Of a DNA stretch of 42,017 nt, positions 24,670 to 31,860 are shown in pieces. The notes under the pieces were generated by a model. The model made no database searches and was not told where the DNA came from. It saw only the letters and a list, made by a program, of their open reading frames with translations. Origin of the DNA: a virus. Numbering within the stretch: position 1 is the first letter of the stretch; each line of letters opens with the position of its first letter. Location: positions 1 to 42,017 of the IMG/VR virus record IMGVR_UViG_3300034071_002895; one strand, 5' to 3'. Position numbers and translations under genes: made by a program.

Positions 24670-25780
24670 CGGAGGGCCGTCTCACAATCGGCATTCTCCT
24701 TTTCGCTGCGAGGAGGGAACGATCACCGATGTCAACAGGAACACCTACACGGTTACCGTCGAAACCCGTCATTCTGAGAAGACGGTCGAAGACGTCCAGG
24801 TACTTGCGCCCTATCACCACTTCAGCAACGGGGAAGGGATTCATCATCTCCCGGAGATCGGTGCCCTTTGCTGGATTGCCTGGCCAAACGACAATACTCC
24901 AGCGTTTGTACTTGGTTATGCTGGTGCGGCTTCTGTGCTTGGCAGTTCCGATGGAACTCCGGCTCGGTCGACTTCAACCGCGGAGGGGTCGAACACCGAC
25001 GTAAGCTTTCGATCCAGGCGGCCTAAGCTGGACCCCGGCGATATCGCCATCACGACTCGGGACGAGAACTTCTTGGTACTCAAGCGTGGTGGCGTTATCC
25101 AGATCGGCGCAACACCGATCTGTCAGCGTATCTACCTGCCCATTCTCAACTACATTAAGGACTTCGCCGAGAACTACGAGATGCACACTCTCGGCGGAGA
25201 TGTCTCTTGGACTGTAGCTCGAGCTGAAAACGACCCCTCAGGCGACGCCCCGTCATCCTACGTCTTCCACATGAACGAGTTCGCACAGGATGCTAAGGCC
25301 ACCGTGCGGATCCAGCACATGCCTCTCGGGGACGGAGATAAGGCAGCCTGGCAGGTTCAGGTCGCTCCAAAGGGTATCGATCGCGACGACGGGTCTGTCA
25401 CGGACGAGAAGTATTCGCTACTGATCACTACCTCCGGAAAGAAAGCAGAGATCATTGGTGCCGACAGAACTATTCACGTGAAAGGAAACGATACGCTCAC
25501 TGTGGACGGAAGCCGCTCCACAAGCATCAGCGGAGACGACACGTTGTCGGTCGATGGGTCAATCGATGCAACAGCCTCTGGCACTCACGTGGTCGGCGGA
25601 TCCGTTGTGAAGCTGGCGAGCAGCAACGCCAACAACCCCGGAGTGAAAGGCACGGCGCTCGTTCAGTTCCTCAGCTCGGCCATCTACATCGTCGATCCAA
25701 CCACAAACACAGCAACCCTCGCCCCTCCCCTAGTCGCGACTCTCCAGTCGCTGTTGTCCCAGAAAGTCTTTCTGGAGTAA
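24656..25780 (+). CDS. Baseplate/tail spike protein, gpV/gp5-like
   Basis: A 374-residue protein whose start overlaps the polymerase gene by 14 bases. Residues about 17-90 look like the OB-fold of gpV/gp5 spikes: EGTITDVNRNTYTVTVETR, then HLPEIGALCWIAWPNDNTPAFVLGY. The C-terminal part shows short beta-strand repeats (IHVKGNDTLTVDGSRSTSISGDDTLSVDG, about 280-308) typical of a trimeric beta-helix needle. The product probably forms the central tail tip that pierces the cell envelope. No lysozyme domain is seen. The fold call is from pattern only. Confidence 0.75.
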   Translation: MARTNGGPSHNRHSPFRCEEGTITDVNRNTYTVTVETRHSEKTVEDVQVLAPYHHFSNGEGIHHLPEIGALCWIAWPNDNTPAFVLGYAGAASVLGSSDGTPARSTSTAEGSNTDVSFRSRRPKLDPGDIAITTRDENFLVLKRGGVIQIGATPICQRIYLPILNYIKDFAENYEMHTLGGDVSWTVARAENDPSGDAPSSYVFHMNEFAQDAKATVRIQHMPLGDGDKAAWQVQVAPKGIDRDDGSVTDEKYSLLITTSGKKAEIIGADRTIHVKGNDTLTVDGSRSTSISGDDTLSVDGSIDATASGTHVVGGSVVKLASSNANNPGVKGTALVQFLSSAIYIVDPTTNTATLAPPLVATLQSLLSQKVFLE

Positions 25781-25789
25781 GGTGTAACC

Positions 25790-27808
25790 ATGGATCTCTT
25801 CGTCAACAAAACTGTTCCTGTCTTCGAGCAATCAGCCACGACCGCCAAGGCGGCCGCTGCGTTTTTGGATGAGAATCCTGAGACGTGGCCTCGGCAAATC
25901 CTCACCGAGTTGTTCCGCTCCGCACCAGAAACCAGCGAGTACATGCCGCAGGTCTCCATGATGCAGGTGGACGCAGAGCAGGGATACGGCCTGGGATGCA
26001 TCGCGATCTCAAACACTACCGACAGCGCCCTGGCTGCCACGCGTGTTGGGCCGGACCAGAAGCGCGTTCTCATCCCGATTGTGATCAAGAGCCATACGCT
26101 TCAGCCGCTTGATCTGATCATGCTGGGCAACGGGAAGATGCTACCGCTCAATGCGCGAACTCTTCGTGAAGCGCTGTTCCGCCCAGAGACGTTCGAGATG
26201 ACGACTGAAGACTGGGGTGACACAGCTTTGTGGAATCAGTTCTACCCACCCGGCCGAAGCGACAACCAGTTCGGTGCTGGCGTCGCACAGTCCATGAGTG
26301 GTGGATCTTCGGGCGGCATGAGCGTTCTCATGGGCTCTGGTATGAAGATGTCTTCTGCCAGCCTCATTCTCCCCTCGGACCTCAAGGAGATCGTGAAGCA
26401 GGCATCAGCGGTATCCTACGGGACCGAAGCGTTCTTGCTTGCCACTGCTGCAATGCTGGATGCAGAGCCATCAGCGTCTCTGACGATGCATGAGTATGCC
26501 AAGACGGCTTCGGCGGCTATGAGGCCCGCCGACGTCATTCAGATTGGGTACGATCCCATGGGCAGCTGCTACTGGATGAAGCAGGCAAGTCGTGAGTATT
26601 TCGATGCCAGCGATCCGACTAGCTACTACAACCGAAGGGAGATCCTCAAGATCGCTGGACAGGACAACGTGAATCAGGTCGATGCTCACGGTACAACCAT
26701 TCTTTCCGATGGGGTGGGGAAAGAGCACGAGAAGTCAGACAACTGGCAGGTGATCACAAGTCCTGGCACGTACGTCGTCCGCGCTACAGACGGAAGGAAG
26801 CTGACCGGCTGGGTGATCCCGAATCTCATGGACTTGGATGGGGACATCGTCCCGATGGCTCTCTTCACCAATGGCGCTGCTGCGATGGTGCAGGAGCAGA
26901 TTGTTGGTCTTCGAGGGGGCGGGATCTTGAATCTTCCGGCAAGTCCTCCTCGTGGAACCGGAGTCTTCTACTACTCCGATGGAGCAGGAAGCGTCGTGGC
27001 TACGACTCCGGTCATGGTCACTGGATTGGAGGAATCCATGTCGGGAGGTGCCTCGTGGCTGGTCAAGAGCTTGACCGGCGAAGCCTCACGCGTTCGCGTA
27101 GTACCTGATCTGAAGAAGATGATGGCATTGGGGGGTGAGTTCCTGATTCCTCCGGGAGCGAAGTTCATGGCGCTCGAGAGTGAAACCCCGGTGGCTCTGG
27201 TGGCCGATCGAGACCTGGCGAAGACGAGCAGCGGTGCTCGTATCAACATGCGGGCCGCGGGAGATACGGTGAGCATGTCTTTCCGAGGACTTCCCAAGCT
27301 TGCGAGCTACGCAGGGATGGGGCCCATGCATCAGGATAGGGCTGCATTTGTCCTGGCTCTCGCAGGTGTGGATGTGGGTGAGATCTACACAAAGATCGCA
27401 GAAGCACAGACCCGAGACATTGAGTTCTCGGGAGTCAGTGATGTCCGCCCAGTCGATGAGCTGATTGACCTGACAAAGAAGGAGGCATCGGAGTACAGTC
27501 AGCAGGTTCGTTCTCTTCGAAAGATCCTTGTCAAAGAAGCTGCTACTCTACCGGACGCAATGTCTGTCGATGCCGTTCTGAGTTTGGGTTTCATCAACTC
27601 AGAGAACGTGCGAATGTACGTAACCCACATCCCCTACCTCGAGAAGTGTCTGTCCAAGGTGTGCGAGCTTGTCCTCGGAAGCCGCCTAGGTTTGGTTGAG
27701 ATCCCGGAATACGCAGCAGCGCGAGCAGCGCGTGGGCTGGACGAGGTCATCCAAGGACTCCGGTCTCTTTCACTTCGCGACGTACGGGAGGGATCACACT
27801 CAGGATAA
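25790..27808 (+). CDS. Large virion protein, function unknown
   Basis: A 672-residue protein with AAGGTG before its ATG. It has a mixed alpha/beta N-terminal half with a Gly/Ser/Met-rich linker (MSGGSSGGMSVLMGSGMKMSS, about 168-188), beta-rich middle parts (GTYVVRATDGRKLTGWVI, GVFYYSDGAGSVVATTPVMVTG), and a helical C-terminus. Five Lys-x-Ala-Ser tetrapeptides (KQAS, KTAS, KQAS, KLAS, KEAS) are scattered through it. It lies between the spike and terminase genes, so a tail, baseplate or internal-virion role is probable. No enzyme motif or known family is recognised. Confidence 0.8.
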   Translation: MDLFVNKTVPVFEQSATTAKAAAAFLDENPETWPRQILTELFRSAPETSEYMPQVSMMQVDAEQGYGLGCIAISNTTDSALAATRVGPDQKRVLIPIVIKSHTLQPLDLIMLGNGKMLPLNARTLREALFRPETFEMTTEDWGDTALWNQFYPPGRSDNQFGAGVAQSMSGGSSGGMSVLMGSGMKMSSASLILPSDLKEIVKQASAVSYGTEAFLLATAAMLDAEPSASLTMHEYAKTASAAMRPADVIQIGYDPMGSCYWMKQASREYFDASDPTSYYNRREILKIAGQDNVNQVDAHGTTILSDGVGKEHEKSDNWQVITSPGTYVVRATDGRKLTGWVIPNLMDLDGDIVPMALFTNGAAAMVQEQIVGLRGGGILNLPASPPRGTGVFYYSDGAGSVVATTPVMVTGLEESMSGGASWLVKSLTGEASRVRVVPDLKKMMALGGEFLIPPGAKFMALESETPVALVADRDLAKTSSGARINMRAAGDTVSMSFRGLPKLASYAGMGPMHQDRAAFVLALAGVDVGEIYTKIAEAQTRDIEFSGVSDVRPVDELIDLTKKEASEYSQQVRSLRKILVKEAATLPDAMSVDAVLSLGFINSENVRMYVTHIPYLEKCLSKVCELVLGSRLGLVEIPEYAAARAARGLDEVIQGLRSLSLRDVREGSHSG

Positions 27809-27810
27809 CC

Positions 27811-28737
27811 ATGATTCGCCACCCGTTTCGCCGGTACATCTACTACCTCTTCACACGAAGAGGACAATCCAATGCCCAGATCATGAGGACACTCTCGGAT
27901 CTGGGCGTTCCTCTTCCTCAAAAGATGGATTCGTTGGAGAAGTTCATCGTAAGCGTCGTGACTGAGCGTGAGCGCCTTGTGTTCCCGCCCAACTTCGATC
28001 CGACCGCCGAAGTGCTCAACGGACCCACTCTGAACTTCCTTCGCGATCTGAACATCGTAAGCATGTGGCGGCCGGACGAGTTTATCTGCGCTGCTACCGA
28101 CATTCTGCATGAACCGCAGATGCGAAGAATGATCGAGGCGCTCCTTCTCGGGCCCATCAGCCCCGCGTCAGTAGCTGACCGCGTTCGCGATCGCTTCGGC
28201 TTGCCCGATGCCGTGATGAACGTCCGAGTGATCAAGACGTACGCCCATTACTTCTGGGACACCACCGCCCTATCCCCCGCGGAGTGGAAGACCCTTATCT
28301 CCACATGCCTTCCTGACGCCGACAACAACGACTACCTGGCAGCTCTCAATGCACCCAGGAGCGTCGCAGGAGCAGCGTTGACCCTGGCCATGGTCGACAG
28401 GAACGCCGATGCGTTGTCTCCCGTCGTGAGGTACGAGGCCATTCGAGATCACAGCTTTTCGATGTACATGGAGCATGCACTGCTACAGAATCGCTCCAAC
28501 GTCCAGAGAACGCAGGGTGCCTACATGGCGTTCCAGATGGTGAAGATGGCAGACGAGGAGCTGGCCAAACACCGCGGCGGATCTGCCGACCTCTTGGACG
28601 AGTTCAAGCGGCTGGGCACTGAGTATGATACGGATAAGATCACTTCAGTGAAGGATCTTCCCTCGCTGAATGTTCCGCCCATCATTGATGGCGAGATCGA
28701 ATACACCGAACACGAGAACGACAAGGAGATAGTATGA
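27811..28737 (+). CDS. Hypothetical protein upstream of terminase
   Basis: A 308-residue, mostly helical protein beginning 2 bases after its neighbour. The N-terminus is basic and may contain a helix-turn-helix-like element (SNAQIMRTLSDLGVPLPQKMDSLEKFIV). The rest has well-packed helices (MRRMIEALLLGPISPASVADRVRDRFGLP, HYFWDTTALSPAEWKTLIS) and an acidic C-terminal tail. Placement shortly before the large terminase makes a small-terminase-like or adaptor role conceivable, but no signature proves it. It overlaps the next gene by 4 bases with a strong AAGGAGATAGT ribosome-binding site. Confidence 0.78.
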   Translation: MIRHPFRRYIYYLFTRRGQSNAQIMRTLSDLGVPLPQKMDSLEKFIVSVVTERERLVFPPNFDPTAEVLNGPTLNFLRDLNIVSMWRPDEFICAATDILHEPQMRRMIEALLLGPISPASVADRVRDRFGLPDAVMNVRVIKTYAHYFWDTTALSPAEWKTLISTCLPDADNNDYLAALNAPRSVAGAALTLAMVDRNADALSPVVRYEAIRDHSFSMYMEHALLQNRSNVQRTQGAYMAFQMVKMADEELAKHRGGSADLLDEFKRLGTEYDTDKITSVKDLPSLNVPPIIDGEIEYTEHENDKEIV

Positions 28738-29117
28738 CCGACGAACTGGATCAGCTGACAGCACAGGGCACTGCAACGGGTCTTCAAGACGCGATCCCAA
28801 ACCGAATGGCCGTACAGACTGCGAACTACGACGTCGAGTACGGTGTTCGCTCGGACGATGACGCGCTCGTCTTTCACTTCTATCCACCCGGCACGGACTG
28901 GTCTACCAACCCGCCTGGTCTTGGGAAGTGGAACGACAGCTACAAAATGCACGATCGTCTTGAGGCTGCTATTCCGCAGATCTTCAGCGTTGAGCATATC
29001 AAGGCGCGGTACACCGAAGAGCTTCAGAGCTTCTGCATCATCGCGTACGACGTCGGGAAGAGCCCTGACCCGTACTACTTCGTGCGCTCTTTCCTTCAGA
29101 AGATCGATTCTCTTTGA
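28734..29117 (+). CDS. Small hypothetical protein upstream of terminase
   Basis: A 127-residue protein coupled to the previous gene by an ATGA overlap. The sequence has a polar N-terminal stretch, then DDALVFHFYPPGTDW, and a helix-strand C-terminal region (LEAAIPQIFSVEHIKARYTEELQSFCIIAYDVG). This looks like a compact alpha/beta domain. No family is recognised. It may be a tail or packaging accessory protein. Confidence 0.75.
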   Translation: MTDELDQLTAQGTATGLQDAIPNRMAVQTANYDVEYGVRSDDDALVFHFYPPGTDWSTNPPGLGKWNDSYKMHDRLEAAIPQIFSVEHIKARYTEELQSFCIIAYDVGKSPDPYYFVRSFLQKIDSL

Positions 29118-29122
29118 TCACC

Positions 29123-29153
29123 ATGCGGTATCGCTTTGGGAACGATACCGCAT
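29123..29153. other. Perfect inverted repeat before the large terminase gene
   Basis: ATGCGGTATCG (29123-29133) and CGATACCGCAT (29143-29153) form an 11-bp stem with a 9-base loop. Neither side has a T-run, so it is not a typical terminator. It sits in the only larger non-coding gap of this region (29118-29311) and might be a regulatory hairpin, a protein-binding site or a packaging-related site. Confidence 0.6.
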
Positions 29154-29311
29154 ATGACGTTCCGTACGCCTTGTTGTGCTCTTTCAGGTACTTCGATGCG
29201 GCGAGCCGAAAGTGATCGCTCACAGGCGTAGAGAGCCTAAACCACGTTTCGTTGTCGATGTTTCTCGTGTCGGCAACAGAGCTACCCATCCAGGTAAGAA
29301 AGAGCCCAGTC

Positions 29312-31132
29312 ATGGCAGGCAGGCCTAAGTTCGACGACATCGACTACTCCGCGTTCGAGAAGGGGAACACCACCTCTCAACGGTATGTGGAGGATCCCTT
29401 CTTGTCCAAGAAGAAGGTAGCGACCTCACAGTCGAAGATCATCCTCAGGCCCTCTCAGTGGGTGAATCGCATGGTCCGCGTGAAGGACGGCGAGAAGGGG
29501 CAGGTGTCGCGTATCGACTTTGGTGAACGCCGGTACCTGAAGCGACCCTACGATACCGAAGCGCGGAACGTGCTCTTGATGACGAGTCGTCAGACCGAGA
29601 AGTCAACGACGCTGGGCAACAAGCTGATCTCTCTGTGCGGCATGAACTGGTACCAGAACATGCTGTTCGTGACACCGTCTGCTACGCAAACGAAAGTCTT
29701 CTCGTCTGCACGTATCGACGACATCGTGGAGATCAGTCCGTTTGTAAAGGCCCTGACCTCCAAGAGCCTGACGTGGAACATCCTCGAGAAGGAGTTCCTG
29801 ACGCAATCAAAGATCTACCTCAGGTATGCCTTCCTCAACGCAGACCGTATCCGCGGTATCTCCGTTGGAACGATCTTCTACGACGAGGTGCAGGATCTAC
29901 TGAAGGATGTTCTTCCAGTCATTCGCGAATCTGCATCTCGTTTCAAGAACGCGCTGCACTTCTACAGCGGAACTCCGAAGAGCTTCGACAACTCGATCGA
30001 GAATATTTGGAGTAAGCAATCGACGATGGCGGAGTGGGCTATTCCGTGCCCACACCACTACCCCGTTCACTGGGTCGTATTGGGGCAAAAGAATATCGGG
30101 AAGCATGGACCGATCTGCGAGCGCTGCGGGAAGGCACTCAATCCTGAGCACCCAGAAGCTCGGTGGGTGGAGATGAATCCTGGGGCTACGGTGGAGGGCT
30201 ATCGAATCTGCCGTCTCATGGTTCCCTGGTATTGGAAGCCTGATCTTACTGCGCGTGATCCACACAAGATGTGGAAAGACATCATCCACACGATGGAGAC
30301 GTACCCGACCGCGCAGTTCATGAACGAGGTCATGGCGCTGAGCTACGACAGCGGAGATAAGCCGCTGACCCTAGGAGAGGTGTCTCGGGCCTGCGACGAG
30401 ACTGACACCTACATGATGGATGAGGACGCCGTCGCAGAGCTTGCCAACTCTCACAGCCTCTATGCTGGGATCGACTGGGGTACAGGAGACAATGCCTTCA
30501 CGGTATTCAGCGTCGGCGGGTACACCAGGAGCGACTCAAGCTTTCAGTACGTCTACGTCAAGCGCTTCGACGGTGCACTGACAGAGCCCGGTCCGCAAAT
30601 GGCTGAACTTGTTCGACTGATCAACAAGTTCCGAATCAAGTACGTGGGGTGCGACTACGGCATGGGGTTCGTGCAGAACAAAGCGCTGATCTCGAAGTAC
30701 GGCGCAAAGCGTATCCACCAGTTTCAGTATGCTGCGAAGGCATCGAAGAAGGTCCAATACAAGGGCGCCCTTCACCGCTACATCGTGTTCCGCACAGCTA
30801 TGATGGCGGATCTGTTCAGCGCGATCAAAACGATGAAGGTTCGACTACCTGCCTGGGCAGTGTTCAAGAACCCCTACTCCGAAGATCTGCTGTGCATCCA
30901 TGCCGAGTACTCTGACACCCTTAGGATGATCAAGTACGACAAGCCGCGAAGCAGCCCGGACGACACCTTCCACTCAATGCTCTACACCCTCATCGTCAGC
31001 TTGATTGATCACAAGCGGCCTGACATCGTTGCTCCGATGCAGGACACGACGACAGAGGAGGCGGCGAATCGTATTCGGGAAGAGCAGGCTATCGAGGAGA
31101 TCGAGAACTACTCGGCGATCTACGGAGACTAG
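29312..31132 (+). CDS. Terminase large subunit
   Basis: A 606-residue DNA-packaging ATPase/nuclease. The ATG at 29312 (MAGRPKFDD) was chosen over an in-frame ATG at 29252 because the upstream residues lie in non-coding-like sequence. Walker A is degenerate, SRQTEKST at 92-99, with Glu where Gly is usual. Walker B is TIFYDE at 187-192 (D191, E192). The RNase H-like nuclease has D388 in AGIDWG, D448 in GCDYG and further Asp in SPDDTFHSM. A zinc-ribbon-like insert lies between the two domains (C246, C269, C272 and His residues), as in GpA-type terminases. It closes the plus-strand unit that begins with the polymerase. Confidence 0.93.
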   Translation: MAGRPKFDDIDYSAFEKGNTTSQRYVEDPFLSKKKVATSQSKIILRPSQWVNRMVRVKDGEKGQVSRIDFGERRYLKRPYDTEARNVLLMTSRQTEKSTTLGNKLISLCGMNWYQNMLFVTPSATQTKVFSSARIDDIVEISPFVKALTSKSLTWNILEKEFLTQSKIYLRYAFLNADRIRGISVGTIFYDEVQDLLKDVLPVIRESASRFKNALHFYSGTPKSFDNSIENIWSKQSTMAEWAIPCPHHYPVHWVVLGQKNIGKHGPICERCGKALNPEHPEARWVEMNPGATVEGYRICRLMVPWYWKPDLTARDPHKMWKDIIHTMETYPTAQFMNEVMALSYDSGDKPLTLGEVSRACDETDTYMMDEDAVAELANSHSLYAGIDWGTGDNAFTVFSVGGYTRSDSSFQYVYVKRFDGALTEPGPQMAELVRLINKFRIKYVGCDYGMGFVQNKALISKYGAKRIHQFQYAAKASKKVQYKGALHRYIVFRTAMMADLFSAIKTMKVRLPAWAVFKNPYSEDLLCIHAEYSDTLRMIKYDKPRSSPDDTFHSMLYTLIVSLIDHKRPDIVAPMQDTTTEEAANRIREEQAIEEIENYSAIYGD

Positions 31133-31135
31133 CAA

Positions 31136-31178
31136 AAAGCTTGGTGGGCGCCCCCGTTTCCGGGGGCAGCCACACCAA
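31136..31178 (-). terminator. Terminator hairpin, minus strand
   Basis: An extended stem made of TTGGTG/CACCAA, GGC/GCC and GCCCCCG/CGGGGGC (31141-31178), with a TTTC loop and two single-base bulges. On the minus strand it is followed by CTTTTTG (31139-31134). It ends the transcript of the minus-strand unit and may also stop converging transcripts from the terminase side. Confidence 0.82.
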
Positions 31179-31182
31179 TACT

Positions 31183-31794
31183 TCAGATGTTGACGTCGTC
31201 CTTCTTGTCACGGCTCTTGTAGACGTCGTACGCAGCGACACCGACGCCAGTGGCGACGGCCATGGTGGCGACGGCCGCCACAACATGCCAGGTCTGGATC
31301 CCCCGGCGAGGAGCCTGAACGAGACCGGTCTCGAAGGCGTGTCGGATCCCGAGGGACTGGAGTCCGCGCTCAGCCACCTCGAGGGTCGCTTCGCTGGGCT
31401 CGTCTTTCTTCAGGTCAGCCAGGGCCTCGTTCTTCGTGAAGCCGACCTGACGCGCCGGAGACTTGCTGGAGAACATGGAGGACACACGGCTACGGACCGT
31501 GCGCTTGGGCTCGTCCTTCACCTCTCCGCCGAGGGTGAAGCTGATGGCCTGGACGGCGGGGGCACTGGCGTCGGCGTTGAGGGCGGCGAGGATCGATGCT
31601 TGAACTGGACCAGGCATGCCAGCGGCGATGGCCTGAAGCGTGTTGGCGAGTTCCTGGCGGGACTCTTCTTTTGCCGCCTGTGCGGCCAGCTCGGTGGCTC
31701 GGAGACGGTCGGTCATGCGCTTCTCGGCGTCTTCCATGATGGCCTGGGTCTGAGCGATGATTGCTTGTGCGACGGGCGACTGTTGTTCGGACAT
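31183..31794 (-). CDS. Hypothetical C-terminally membrane-anchored protein
   Basis: About 203 residues. The ATG at 31794 (MSEQQSPVAQ) follows AAGGAGATCACACC and is preferred over an upstream ATG. Residues 1-70 form a long Gln/Ala/Glu-rich helix (QAIIAQTQAIMEDAEKRMTDRLRATELAAQAAKEESRQ), probably a coiled coil. A basic linker follows (KRTVRSRVSSMFSSKSPARQVGF). A single hydrophobic span, WHVVAAVATMAVATGVGVAAY, lies near the C-terminus, with a charged tail (KSRDKKDD). It is the last gene of the GyrB unit, before a terminator. A tail-anchored membrane or internal virion protein is likely; the function is unknown. Confidence 0.78.
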   Translation of the reverse strand: MSEQQSPVAQAIIAQTQAIMEDAEKRMTDRLRATELAAQAAKEESRQELANTLQAIAAGMPGPVQASILAALNADASAPAVQAISFTLGGEVKDEPKRTVRSRVSSMFSSKSPARQVGFTKNEALADLKKDEPSEATLEVAERGLQSLGIRHAFETGLVQAPRRGIQTWHVVAAVATMAVATGVGVAAYDVYKSRDKKDDVNI

Positions 31795-31860
31795 GGTGTG
31801 ATCTCCTTGGTTGTGGAGTAGTTCCACTTCAATAGCTCATAGGGGGTTTTACGATCGATT
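31795..31860 (-). promoter_or_regulatory. Promoter-like spacer with TATNAG motif
   Basis: On the minus strand AACCCCCTATGAG (31848-31836) resembles the AACCCCTATCAG and AACCTATCAG elements in the two divergent promoter regions. A short inverted repeat GTGGA/TCCAC (31814-31827) and the gene's AAGGAG follow. Promoter function is inferred from similarity only. Confidence 0.4.

Noticed and set aside
27811-28737. Calling this gene the small terminase subunit.
   Set aside because: Position favours it, but no small-terminase signature beyond a weak helix-turn-helix-like segment is visible.
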